Source of the DNA: Mesorhizobium loti CJ3sym | GTDB taxonomy: Bacteria; Pseudomonadota; Alphaproteobacteria; Rhizobiales; Rhizobiaceae | Direction of reading: 5' to 3' | Length of the DNA: 64,000 bases | NCBI RefSeq assembly: GCF_000472785.1 | Contig: NZ_AXAL01000009.1 | Coordinates: forward strand, 124,001-188,000 | Part shown: piece by piece, positions 16,082 to 25,498 of the stretch | How positions within the stretch are numbered: position 1 is the stretch's first letter | Layout: each line of letters opens with the position of its first letter | The notes under the pieces: model-generated | Seen by the model: the letters and a program-made list of their open reading frames with translations, nothing else | Databases searched by the model: none | Told to the model about the DNA's origin: nothing | Made by a program: the position numbers and the translations under genes

Positions 16082-16369
16082 TCAGCTGGCCGGCTCGGTT
16101 GTGATCTTCACCCCGAGCGCCTTGGTGACCCCCAGTAGTGTCGAAAGGCGTGGGTCGCCGTCGGGCCTCAGTGCTTTGTAGAGAGCTTCACGCGTGACGC
16201 CCGCTTCCTTTGCAACTGCGGTCATGCCGCGCGCCCGGGCAACAATGCCAAGCGCGTTGGCGATATAGCTGGGGTCGCCGGTCGCAAAAGCGTCGGCCAG
16301 CAGCTCGGCCTGTCCTTCGGCGCTGCCAAGATGTTCGGCGGGATCAAAGGGAACGGTTTCGATTGCCAT
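16082..16369 (-). CDS. Antitoxin, HI1420/HigA-like addiction module protein
   Basis: A 95-residue DNA-binding antitoxin: ETVPFDPAEHLGSAEGQAEL, then the helix-turn-helix VARARGMTAVAKEAGVTREALYKALRPDGDP. This matches the probable addiction-module antidote family first noted as HI1420. It would neutralise the toxin encoded just upstream and repress the operon. Its ATG at 16369 is 3 bases past the toxin stop, with AAGGAG 9 bases upstream; an alternative ATG at 16375 overlaps the toxin stop. A GGCCGTACGGCC palindrome 66 bases past the stop may mark the transcript end. Confidence 0.9.
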   Translation of the reverse strand: MAIETVPFDPAEHLGSAEGQAELLADAFATGDPSYIANALGIVARARGMTAVAKEAGVTREALYKALRPDGDPRLSTLLGVTKALGVKITTEPAS

Positions 16370-16371
16370 GA

Positions 16372-16659
16372 TCATAGCTCCTTGGCCATCTGGATGGCCT
16401 TCTTGATGTCGCGACCCTGGCCGGACTTGTCGCCGCCGCAAAGCAGGATGATGACTTTGTTGCCGCGCTTGACGAAATAGAGCCGGTATCCGGGCCCAAA
16501 ATCCAACCGAAGTTCGCCGATACCATCGAAGTACTTCACGTCGCCCATGAGGCCGGACTGGATACGGGCAATGCGGATCGCGATCTTTTCGACGGCCCGC
16601 TTGTCCTTGAGACTGTTGAGCCAGTCGTGAAAGGCGGTTGTTTGGCGAACCTCGATCAC
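16372..16659 (-). CDS. Toxin, HI1419-like RelE/ParE superfamily
   Basis: A toxin of about 95 residues: VIEVRQTTAFHDWLNSLKDKRAVEKIAIRI, then GDVKYFDGIGELRLDFGPGYRLYF and LLCGGDKSGQGRDI, the typical RelE-like order ending in the GGDKxxQxxDI motif. Such toxins are ribosome-dependent mRNA interferases or related inhibitors. I place the start at GTG 16659 because the family normally begins directly before EVRQT and because the promoter would start transcription there; an in-frame GTG at 16677 lies inside the operator. Toxin-first order is usual for this family. Confidence 0.88.
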   Translation of the reverse strand: MIEVRQTTAFHDWLNSLKDKRAVEKIAIRIARIQSGLMGDVKYFDGIGELRLDFGPGYRLYFVKRGNKVIILLCGGDKSGQGRDIKKAIQMAKEL

Positions 16660-16717
16660 CTGTGAACTATAGTTCACATGGTCGATATGTCAAGCTCTGT
16701 GTGAAAAATAGTTCACA
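16657..16717 (-). promoter_or_regulatory. Toxin-antitoxin promoter with two operators
   Basis: TGTGAACTATAGTTCACA (16661-16678) is a perfect 18-bp palindrome; TGTGAAAAATAGTTCACA (16700-16717) differs at 2 of 18 positions. On the minus strand TTGACA (16693-16688) and TATAGT (16671-16666) are separated by 16 bases, with the -10 inside the perfect palindrome. Transcription would begin at or next to the toxin GTG, giving a nearly leaderless message. The antitoxin or toxin-antitoxin complex is the likely repressor. Confidence 0.75.
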
Positions 16718-16750
16718 GACAGCCATCTTCCATCTATCTGCCCGGCACGC

Positions 16751-17695
16751 TTACGGAAGCTCGGCCGTGACCTTCAGCGGCGAGCGCGGATGCAACAATA
16801 GCACGATCGTCAGCAGGCTGCAGGCGACGCCGATAAGCGCGATCAGAATGGCATCCGACATCATCCAGCCCGGCCCTTCGAGGGGTCTGGCAGCGAACAA
16901 AGCGAAGGAATTATAGCTCTCCTGGTGCGAGATCAGCAGGAAGCCGGTCAGATTGTTGCCAAGATGGGCGCCAAGTGCGGCATTGAGATTGCCGGTGGCG
17001 TAGACCACGAGTGTCAAAAGCAGCGCGAAAGCGGCGATCGAGACCAGCACGCAGGCGTTGATGGCTGACGACGAAGCGCTGCTCCAGTGCAGCGAGGTGA
17101 ACAGCAGGCCGGGCAACAGCGCCCAGATCAACGGGCTTCTGAACCGGTTGGCCAGGCCGCGCAGCAGGTAACCGCGAAACAGCACTTCTTCCGACGACGT
17201 CTGCAGCAGAGTGAGCGCGACGATCGGGACCGCGAACAGCAGCCAGGACGACAGGCTGATCGTGCCACGCGAAATCCCGGGCTGCAGGAGGTAGAGCAGG
17301 ATTTCGGAGATCAGCGAGGTGATCAGCACCGCGACCAAACCCTTGAGGAAATCCGGCCACGACACACGGCGGCTGGCGCCGAGCAGCGCCGACAGCGGTT
17401 CTCCATGCACCCAGCGCATGGCCATCCACAGCCCGATCCAGATGCCGGCGAAGGAGGCGAGCGCGCTGAGGATGCCGATCGGCGAGGCGAGGAAGCCCTG
17501 CACCACGCCATCGGCCGGAGGAACCGCCGCTGCCTGCCACGCGAAGTAAACATAGGTGCCGCCGAACAGCACGGCCGCTGTGGTGGCGCCCCACAACAGG
17601 ACGACGATCAGCGTTCCCAGGAACAGGCGCAGCAAGGTCGTTTTGGCATTCGGCGACCGCCGGTAGCGCTCGAAGGCAGTGTCGTCGATCCTCAC
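16751..17695 (-). CDS. CPBP family intramembrane metalloprotease-like protein
   Basis: A 314-residue polytopic membrane protein with about eight hydrophobic segments. The CPBP (Abi/CAAX protease) motifs are present: SSEEVLFRGYLLRGL (EExxxR), then FTSLHW and NLNAALGAHLGNNLTG with the conserved His residues. These proteins resemble eukaryotic type II CAAX prenyl proteases; the bacterial substrates are mostly unknown. A dispersed palindromic repeat lies just upstream of its start. Confidence 0.9.
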   Translation of the reverse strand: MRIDDTAFERYRRSPNAKTTLLRLFLGTLIVVLLWGATTAAVLFGGTYVYFAWQAAAVPPADGVVQGFLASPIGILSALASFAGIWIGLWMAMRWVHGEPLSALLGASRRVSWPDFLKGLVAVLITSLISEILLYLLQPGISRGTISLSSWLLFAVPIVALTLLQTSSEEVLFRGYLLRGLANRFRSPLIWALLPGLLFTSLHWSSASSSAINACVLVSIAAFALLLTLVVYATGNLNAALGAHLGNNLTGFLLISHQESYNSFALFAARPLEGPGWMMSDAILIALIGVACSLLTIVLLLHPRSPLKVTAELP

Positions 17696-17727
17696 GCTGG
17701 TTCCTTTTGCCCTCTATTTGTTCTGAC

Positions 17728-17771
17728 GCAATTCCGGACGGAAAACCGCTCGCACTTTTCCTGGCATTGCT
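17728..17771. repeat. Dispersed 45-bp palindromic repeat, copy 1
   Basis: Begins GCAATTCCGGACGGAAAACC and ends CTGGCATTGC; the ends are an imperfect inverted repeat of GCAATTCC/GGAATTGC. Close copies lie at 41238-41282 and 52974-53018. Intergenic, short, non-coding: a rhizobial interspersed palindromic element. Confidence 0.85.
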
Positions 17772-17809
17772 CTCCATCAGCGCGCCTGGGATCGGCGCTG
17801 CCGGCAGGC

Positions 17810-18868
17810 TTATCCCGGTCTGGTCAACAGATCGTGCACGAAGGCGAGCTTGCCCGCGGTGATGTCCGAAATGACGAAGGGGTAGAGGTCAGGAAGGCCC
17901 ATGCAGCGGTTGATCGAGTTGGATGCTTCCGACAGCACCAGCCAGCGGGCCAGGATTTTTTCGAAGGGCTCGGGCGTGTTGGCCGGCTCCGAAGGTGCCG
18001 CCTGCAGCCCGCCGCCGGTGTCGCCTTGCGGCAAATCTTTCGCGTCGACCGTCTCCAGCCGGCCAAGCGGGAAGTTCAAGGCATAGACCATCTCCAGCGT
18101 GTCGGTGATGTGCAGGTGATGAGCCCAGGTTTCCGCCCAGTCCTCCCATGGGTGCGAGGTGGCGTAGGCCGAGATGTGGCGTTGCTGCCAATCGGGCGGC
18201 GCGCCGTTGGCGTAATAATCCTTCAGCGCCTGTTCGTAATCGGCGCGGTCGTCGCCGAACAAGGCGCGGAAGGCTGCCAGCCTGTCCGGATTGTCACGGA
18301 TCAGACGGTCCCAGTAATAATGGCCGAGTTCGTGGCGGAAATGGCCGAGCAGCGTGCGATAGTTCTCGCCCATCTCGACGCGCCGCTTCTCGCGCTCGGC
18401 TGAATCAGCCTCGGCGACATTGAGCGTGATCAGGCCATTGTCATGGCCGGTGAGGATGCGCTCGCCGCCGGGCCCGCCACCGATCGGATCGGCAAGGAAG
18501 TCGAAGGCGAGGCCGACCTCGTCCGTCGGGTTCTGCTTGGGCGCCACGGGCAGTCCAAAGGCGAGCAGCGAATAGATGGCGCGTTTCTTGGCCGCCTCGA
18601 CCCGGATCCAGCGGCGGCGGTTGCCGTCGACGGAGAGATCGGGGATCAGCTTGTTCAGCACGCAAGCGCGGCAGAAAACCTGTCCAGGCTCTGCCATCCA
18701 GTTGCACGCGCATTCATCGGCGTTGGTGCACTGGAAGATGCCGTCGGTGCCCGACAAGGCAAAGCGGGCATGTTCGGGATCGTAGAGCACGAGGCTGGAG
18801 CAGTTCAGGCATTGGGCGTTCTCGAAATAGAGCCGGTGGCCGCAATGCGGGCAGTCGAAGAGCTTCAT
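17810..18868 (-). CDS. Zinc-ribbon putative metallopeptidase
   Basis: A 352-residue protein starting MKLFDCPHCGHRLYFENAQCLNC, a four-cysteine zinc ribbon, with a second Cys cluster near residues 55-80 (FQCTNADECACNWMAEPGQVFCRAC). A metallopeptidase-like HELGH motif is in GHFRHELGHYYWDRL (about residue 200), with a following WEDWAETWAHHLH that could give the third ligand. This matches the family of zinc-ribbon proteins annotated as putative zinc-binding peptidases; substrate unknown. The ATG at 18868 is chosen because the family begins at this ribbon. Confidence 0.85.
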   Translation of the reverse strand: MKLFDCPHCGHRLYFENAQCLNCSSLVLYDPEHARFALSGTDGIFQCTNADECACNWMAEPGQVFCRACVLNKLIPDLSVDGNRRRWIRVEAAKKRAIYSLLAFGLPVAPKQNPTDEVGLAFDFLADPIGGGPGGERILTGHDNGLITLNVAEADSAEREKRRVEMGENYRTLLGHFRHELGHYYWDRLIRDNPDRLAAFRALFGDDRADYEQALKDYYANGAPPDWQQRHISAYATSHPWEDWAETWAHHLHITDTLEMVYALNFPLGRLETVDAKDLPQGDTGGGLQAAPSEPANTPEPFEKILARWLVLSEASNSINRCMGLPDLYPFVISDITAGKLAFVHDLLTRPG

Positions 18869-19124
18869 TTGGGGGTCCAACCATGAGGGCCGGGGAAGGA
18901 TGTCGTTCAAACGCTGATCGCCAGGCGTCGTTCCGTTCCGTGATACCATTCAGTAATATGGCTGTGGGATCAGCGAGGTCCGGTCGCGCCCGCCACAATA
19001 TTTGCTTGATCGTAGGCAAATTCGCCTTCATTGGCCAGCTTGACGCGGGGGACAGTGACAAGTGCGTCTTTCGCTGGCAAATTCGCAGTTGGGACGTGAA
19101 TCAGGCAATCAGGAGAAACAGGAC

Positions 19125-19922
19125 ATGGCATTTCTTGCCAAGGGTAGGATTTTAGCGGCTGCGGTGGTGGCTGTGTTTGGGCTGGCGACAGGCGCACAGG
19201 CGGCGGCCAGCTGTGGCAGCACCGGTGCGGGCTTCGAGGCCTGGAAGCCGGGGTTCGCCGCACAGGCCAAGTCTGAGGGTGTGGGTGCCAAGGGCCTGGC
19301 CGCTTTGGCTGGCGCCACTTACGCGACAAAGACGATTTCCGTCGACCGCGGCATTCACAAGGCCTTCAGCGGTTCGGTGGACGCCTTCATGAAACGCCGC
19401 GGCGGGGCGGCGATCATTTCCAAGGGCCGTGTGCTTAAGAAGTCGAACGCGGCGCTGTTCAGCCAGATCGAAAGCACCTACGGCGTGTCGCCCGGTGTGT
19501 TGCTGGCCATCTGGGGCATGGAGACGGGCTTTGGTTCCTCGATGGGCAACCAGAATACGGTCTCCGCCATTGTGACGCTTGCCTATGATTGCCGCCGGCC
19601 GGAGTTCTTTCATCCGCATGCCATCGCGGCCCTGAAGCTGGTTGATCGCGGAGCCTTGAGCGCCTCGTCGGTCGGCGCCGCGCATGGCGAGATCGGCCAT
19701 ACGCAGTTCTTGCCGGGGAACGTCTTGAAGTATGGCGTGGGCAGCGGAAATCTGCGCGACAAGGCAACGGCCCTGGCTTCGACGGCCAATTTCCTGAAGG
19801 GCCATGGGTGGCGGCGGGGTGCGAGCGCAAGTTCGAACATGGGCGCAATTGCCGGTTGGAATTCCGCCAGCGTCTATCAGCAGGCCATCGCCCAGATCGC
19901 CGACGCGATCGACGGCAACTGA
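19125..19922 (+). CDS. Lytic murein transglycosylase (MltB-like)
   Basis: A 265-residue periplasmic protein with a signal peptide (MAFLAKGRILAAAVVAVF... ending ATGAQA/AA). The catalytic region has YGVSPGVLLAIWGMETGFGSSMG, in which Glu of METGFG is the general acid, followed by the HGEIGHTQFLPGN motif typical of MltB/SLT_2 enzymes that cleave peptidoglycan with 1,6-anhydro formation. AGGAG lies 9 bases before the ATG. It lacks the C-terminal peptidoglycan-binding domain found in some relatives. Confidence 0.9.
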   Translation: MAFLAKGRILAAAVVAVFGLATGAQAAASCGSTGAGFEAWKPGFAAQAKSEGVGAKGLAALAGATYATKTISVDRGIHKAFSGSVDAFMKRRGGAAIISKGRVLKKSNAALFSQIESTYGVSPGVLLAIWGMETGFGSSMGNQNTVSAIVTLAYDCRRPEFFHPHAIAALKLVDRGALSASSVGAAHGEIGHTQFLPGNVLKYGVGSGNLRDKATALASTANFLKGHGWRRGASASSNMGAIAGWNSASVYQQAIAQIADAIDGN

Positions 19923-20022
19923 TAGAATATCCCAGAGTTATTTGACAGAAGCCCGGCCATGCGCTGGGCTTTTTGTTGGGGTCCAGCGCATTTCGCGGTC
20001 AACATGGCCGGCAGAGGCAGGA

Positions 20023-20328
20023 CTACCTGCCTTTGATGACTTTCCAGATGTCCGTGGATTGGTCGAACTGGAGGCGGTTTATGTCGGAGAAGGTCAACCG
20101 GCCGCTCTTCATAGCATCGACAAGGCGCCGGCACAGCAAGGGTGGCATGCGCTCCACAGAAACGTCCATGAAAGTGGCGATCTCGTGTTTGGCCGATACG
20201 TTCGATATGGCCACCTTGCTGATGCAACGGTCGTATGCCGCCTTGGGATCCTGACTCACCTGCTCCTGCCCGGTCTGGCAACCGGCCAGCATGGTGACTA
20301 TTGCAGGCACCCAAAACCATACCTTCAT
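20023..20328 (-). CDS. Small lipoprotein, unknown function
   Basis: A 101-residue protein with a lipoprotein signal: MKVWFWVPAIVTMLAGCQTG, with lipobox LAGC so that Cys17 would be acylated. The mature part contains DPKAAYDRCISKVAISNVSAKHEIATFMDVSVERMPPLLCRRLVDAMKSGRL, with two further Cys that could form a disulfide, and looks mostly helical. A strong AGGAGGAG lies about 8 bases before the ATG. I do not recognise the family. It lies in a locally AT-richer stretch with the tandem-repeat lipoprotein gene upstream. Confidence 0.7.
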   Translation of the reverse strand: MKVWFWVPAIVTMLAGCQTGQEQVSQDPKAAYDRCISKVAISNVSAKHEIATFMDVSVERMPPLLCRRLVDAMKSGRLTFSDINRLQFDQSTDIWKVIKGR

Positions 20329-20497
20329 CGTCAATGCTCCTCCTAACAGTGAGGGGAAGCTAGACAAGGCCGTGCAAAGATCAAGCTGGAAAAGCGCAGT
20401 ACAGTCATTTGGTACCACTATAGTTGAGTGCAAGGAAAATCAGGTTTTTATGGGAGAAACCAATGCCGCAACGGCCAGGTTCGATCTCAGCGCGCTC

Positions 20498-20971
20498 TCA
20501 ATAATGCGCGTAGCCGCTCACCGGGCATTTCTGGGAAATAGGAACTTGGAAGGCGCCGTCGATACCGCTGCAGTTACGGTACTTAGACGTCCGCGGCGGC
20601 GTTGCTTTCGCCCTTGACCTGCCCTTAATGTCCGCGCTGCTCGGTTGGTTGACATTCGCGTAACCGCTCACCGGGCATTTCTGGGAAATGGGGACCTGGA
20701 AGGTACCGTCAATACCGCTGCAGTTACGATACTTAGACGTCCGCGGCGGCGTTGCTTTCGCCCTTGACCTGCCCTTAATGTCCGCGCTGCTCGGTTGGTT
20801 GACATTCGCGTAGCCGCTCACTGGGCATTTCTGGGAAACGGGAACCTGAAAAGTACCGTCAATACCGCTGCAGTTACGGTATTTGGACGTCGGCGCCGCA
20901 GGGGTTTGCGTGGATTGGCACGCCGTAAAGGCGGCGGCCGCCGCAAGAAGAAGAAAAACTCGGTGTTTCAC
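20498..20971 (-). CDS. Lipoprotein made of three 50-residue tandem repeats
   Basis: About 157 residues. The N-terminus (VKHRVFLLLAAAAAFTACQS) has a hydrophobic core and a possible lipobox FTAC. The rest is three copies of a 50-residue unit containing SKYRNCSGIDGTFQVPVSQK then CPVSGYANVNQPSSADIKGR, each with two cysteines; the last copy is truncated after SGY. Start: GTG at 20971, with GGAGGG 9 bases upstream. The module recalls small surface or periplasmic Cys-pair repeats; I do not know the family. Confidence 0.75.
   Translation of the reverse strand: MKHRVFLLLAAAAAFTACQSTQTPAAPTSKYRNCSGIDGTFQVPVSQKCPVSGYANVNQPSSADIKGRSRAKATPPRTSKYRNCSGIDGTFQVPISQKCPVSGYANVNQPSSADIKGRSRAKATPPRTSKYRNCSGIDGAFQVPISQKCPVSGYAHY
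20511..20893. repeat. 150-bp tandem repeats inside the lipoprotein gene
   Basis: The unit starting TAGCCGCTCACCGGGCATTT recurs at 20511, 20661 and 20811, exactly 150 bp apart; the third unit is partial (to about 20893). Copies differ at few positions, implying recent expansion or gene conversion. The period is a multiple of three, so the frame is kept. Confidence 0.9.
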
Positions 20972-21148
20972 GGTCAAAACCCTCCATTCAGCAAGAGAAG
21001 TCAGATCAAACCACCTAAAAGTCAAGAGTAAGGCCATCCGAGAGGGCGACTTCTATAATATTGTAGATAAATAGAAGCCTGGCGTCTCCGCAAAGGCTCC
21101 TGACAGTTCTGTATGAGGGCAACGGTCCCAGCCTGCTGTATGGTATAA

Positions 21149-22372
<1,224 letters not shown>

Positions 22373-22674
22373 TTCTGCTCCGTCGATGGCGGACGCTTGA
22401 AGCCGGGCGTCACGGATTGTCGGAGCGCCTTTTAGCAGGAACGGCAAAGCGAGCAAGCATGCGCGGCACCAGACTGCTGATCCAGCGCGCTGCAGGCGGC
22501 GATGCGAGCTGGAGAACAACCTGCTGCAATCAACGGCTGCATTCGACTGGAGGATTTAAGCAAGTTTTCACGCCCTGCCGCTAAACGAGCAAGACAGAGC
22601 TGCGTTGGCCACGCGAGTGCCGAAGCGGCTTTTGCCCGCTCAACGCGGGTGTCCTCGGGCTTGGGCCATTCTTG
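22373..22674. other. Intergenic region between argG and the cyclic-di-GMP gene
   Basis: About 300 bases between divergent genes. It must carry both promoters. I see only small GC hairpins (GCCG-AAG-CGGC-TTTT near 22619-22633 and CCCGC-TCAA-CGCGGG just after) and no convincing gene or riboswitch. Confidence 0.5.
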
Positions 22675-24729
22675 ATGCGCGTTATATCATGCATCGTCAC
22701 GGAGCATAATCTGTGGCTTGTCCTGCTGGCGGCGCTGATATGCGTCACAGGCTGCTGGGTAACGATCGGTCTGCTGGACCGCGCCAGGAAAACCGTCGGT
22801 GTGCAGATGCGCGGATGGCTGTTCCTGACCGCGGTCGCGGCCGGTTCCTCGATCTGGTGCACGCATTTCATCGCCATGCTGGCCTATCAGCCCGGCGCGC
22901 CGATCACCTTCGATCCGGCGCTCACCATGATATCCCTGGTCATCGCCATGGTCGGAACAGGGGCTGGCTTCGGTCTTGCCCTGGACAAAGGCCGCGACCT
23001 GGCGCCGGAATGGGGCGGATGCCTTGTCGGGCTGGCGATCTCGGCGATGCACTATACCGGCATGATGGCCTATCATGTGGCCGGCATCGTCGAGTGGGAC
23101 GCCGTCTATGTCGTCGCGTCGCTGGTGATCGCGATGGCGTTCTCCGCCGTGGCGATCGGCCAGGCGGTGCGCCGGCCGCACCGCTGGTCGCACTATTTCG
23201 GCATCGGGCTTTTGGTGCTGGCGATTGTCGGCCTTCATTTCACGGCGATGGCGGCGGTGGCGGTAACGCCGCTCTCCTTCATCACCACGGGCACCAATCC
23301 CGATATCCTCGAAGCGATGGCCGTCGCGGTCGCCGTGGTCGGCATGATCGTCGCGGCCACCGGCTTCGCCAGCTACCTGATCGACGAACGCGGCCGGCTC
23401 GAAAGCTTCGAGCGGCTGCAGCATCTTGCCCTCAATGACGCGCTCACCGGGCTTGCCAACCGCGTCGCCTTCAACGACCGCCTCGACCATGAGATCGAGC
23501 AAGTGCGCGAGGATGACGAGACAATGACCGCGGTCATCGTCATCGATCTCGACCGCTTCAAGGAAATCAACGACCTCAGGGGACACGCCGCTGGCGACCA
23601 GGCGCTCAAGATCGTTGCCCGCAGGCTGGCGAAGCTGGCGGGCGACGGGGAGTTCGTCGCCCGGCTCGGCGGCGACGAATTTGCCGCCATCAAGCGCTTC
23701 AAGGACCAGAACGACCTGCTCGGCCTGGTGTCGCGCCTGGAAAAATCATTGTTCCAGCCCTTGCGGATCGACGATTTCGAGACAATCACCGGCGCCAGCA
23801 TCGGCGTCGCCGTCTATCCGCGTGACGGCGCCGACCGCGAGAGGCTGGTCAGCAATGCGGATCTGGCCATGTACCGGGCCAAGAACGACGTGACGCGGGC
23901 CGTCTGCTTCTACGAATCGGCCATGGACGAGACGGCGCGGGCGCGCCGGGCGCTGGCCACCGACCTTCGCCTGGCGATCGAGCGCGGCGAGCTCTCGCTG
24001 CACTATCAGGTGCAGACCTCGGTTGCGACCGGTGCCACCTGTGGCTACGAGGCGCTGCTGCGCTGGACCCATCCCGTGCGCGGCATGGTGCCGCCCGTCG
24101 AATTCATTCCGATTGCCGAGGAGAATGGCTCTATCCTGGCGATCGGCGAATGGGTGCTGCGCACCGCCTGCCGCCAGGCCGCTTCCTGGGACAATGGCCA
24201 CAAGATCGGGGTCAATCTGTCGCCGGTGCAACTTGCCCACGCCGATCTCGCCAAACTCGTCCACCAGATCCTGATCGAAACCGGCCTGTCGCCGAAGCGT
24301 CTAGAGCTCGAGCTCACCGAATCGACGATCGTCGCCGACAAGGTGCGCACGCTGCATGTGCTGCGCCAGATCAAGGCGCTGGGCGTGACAATCGCGATCG
24401 ACGATTTCGGCACCGGCTATTCCTCGCTCGACACGCTGCGCTCGTTTCCGTTCGACAAGATCAAGCTCGACCGCTCCTTCATGGCCGATGTCGAGCGCAG
24501 CCCGCAGGCCAAGGCGATCATCCGCGCCGTGCTGACACTGGGGCGCAGCCTCGACATTCCGGTGCTCGCCGAAGGCGTCGAGACCCATGTCCAGCTCACC
24601 ATCCTGCAGGTCGAAGGCTGCAACGAGGCGCAAGGCTATTTCCTTGGCCGGCCCAAGCCGATCGATCAGATCTTGCTGACCGGAGCGGCGGCTATTGTGC
24701 TGGCCGAACTCGATCAGTCGGCGGCCTGA
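22675..24729 (+). CDS. MHYT-GGDEF-EAL cyclic-di-GMP protein
   Basis: A protein of about 684 residues. Residues 1-245 form the MHYT sensor domain, seven membrane helices with the repeated motifs THFIAM, MHYTGM and LHFTAM, proposed to bind copper or sense gas. A GGDEF domain follows with intact RLGGDEFAAI (diguanylate cyclase signature), then an EAL domain with intact YEALLRW, NLSPVQL, DDFGTGYSSL and AEGVET. Both catalytic signatures look competent, so it could make or degrade cyclic di-GMP. ATG at 22675 is preferred to the adjacent TTG. Confidence 0.95.
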   Translation: MRVISCIVTEHNLWLVLLAALICVTGCWVTIGLLDRARKTVGVQMRGWLFLTAVAAGSSIWCTHFIAMLAYQPGAPITFDPALTMISLVIAMVGTGAGFGLALDKGRDLAPEWGGCLVGLAISAMHYTGMMAYHVAGIVEWDAVYVVASLVIAMAFSAVAIGQAVRRPHRWSHYFGIGLLVLAIVGLHFTAMAAVAVTPLSFITTGTNPDILEAMAVAVAVVGMIVAATGFASYLIDERGRLESFERLQHLALNDALTGLANRVAFNDRLDHEIEQVREDDETMTAVIVIDLDRFKEINDLRGHAAGDQALKIVARRLAKLAGDGEFVARLGGDEFAAIKRFKDQNDLLGLVSRLEKSLFQPLRIDDFETITGASIGVAVYPRDGADRERLVSNADLAMYRAKNDVTRAVCFYESAMDETARARRALATDLRLAIERGELSLHYQVQTSVATGATCGYEALLRWTHPVRGMVPPVEFIPIAEENGSILAIGEWVLRTACRQAASWDNGHKIGVNLSPVQLAHADLAKLVHQILIETGLSPKRLELELTESTIVADKVRTLHVLRQIKALGVTIAIDDFGTGYSSLDTLRSFPFDKIKLDRSFMADVERSPQAKAIIRAVLTLGRSLDIPVLAEGVETHVQLTILQVEGCNEAQGYFLGRPKPIDQILLTGAAAIVLAELDQSAA

Positions 24730-24816
24730 CCTTCGCCTGCGTGCATGCACCGTGCCCATATCTGGCGGCGCTGCCGCGCATCCTGTATAGGCCCGGGCAA
24801 TCCTGCGAGGCCGCCC

Positions 24817-25458
24817 ATGTCCTTCATTCCCGATACCGCCACGCTGATCCAGTTCGCCATCGCCACGGTCATCCTCGCGATCACGCCCGGGCCTGATATG
24901 ACCTTGTTTGTCTCGCGCACGCTGAGCCAGGGGCGCGCCGCCGGCTTCGCCTCGTTGGCCGGCGCGCTGTGCGGCACGTTGATCCACACCACGCTGGTGG
25001 TGGTCGGCATCTCGGCGCTGATCGTCGCCTCGCCGATGGCCTTCTTCGTGCTGAAGATATTTGGCGCCGGCTATCTCGTCTTCCTGGCCTGGCAGGCGAT
25101 CGCCAAGGGCTCGGCCTTTTCACCGGAGAAGAAGACGGGCCCGCAAATCTCCCTGTTGCGCAGCTGGGCGGCGGGGCTCGGCGTCAATCTGCTCAACCCG
25201 AAGATCATCCTGTTCTTCATGACCTTCCTGCCGCAGTTCGTTTCCGCGCATGATCCGCACGCCCCGGGAAAATTGTTTTTCCTGGGTTCGACGTTCATCG
25301 TGCTGTCGATCCCGGTGACAGCACCGATGGTGCTGGCGGCGGAGAAATTCTCGGCGGCGATGAAGGCCAGCCCGCGCGTCACGCGGGTGGTCGACTATCT
25401 CTTCGCCGGCGTGTTCTCGGCCTTCGCGCTCAAGATCCTGACGGCCCAGGCGAAATAA
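24817..25458 (+). CDS. LysE/RhtB family amino-acid exporter
   Basis: A 213-residue inner-membrane exporter with about six hydrophobic segments. LysE-family marks are AITPGPDMTLFVSRTLSQGRAAGFASLAGALCG near the N-terminus and SWAAGLGVNLLNPKIILFFMTFLPQFV in the middle. Such proteins export amino acids or homoserine lactones; the substrate is unknown. ATG at 24817 with GAGG upstream. Confidence 0.92.
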   Translation: MSFIPDTATLIQFAIATVILAITPGPDMTLFVSRTLSQGRAAGFASLAGALCGTLIHTTLVVVGISALIVASPMAFFVLKIFGAGYLVFLAWQAIAKGSAFSPEKKTGPQISLLRSWAAGLGVNLLNPKIILFFMTFLPQFVSAHDPHAPGKLFFLGSTFIVLSIPVTAPMVLAAEKFSAAMKASPRVTRVVDYLFAGVFSAFALKILTAQAK

Positions 25459-25498
25459 ACCTCCCTGCCGCAGTCCATGGTTTGCACTGAAGGATAGA

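Noticed and set aside
20511..20893. Regularly spaced repeat as a possible CRISPR array
   Set aside because: Units are contiguous, 150 bp, without unique spacers, and lie inside an open reading frame.
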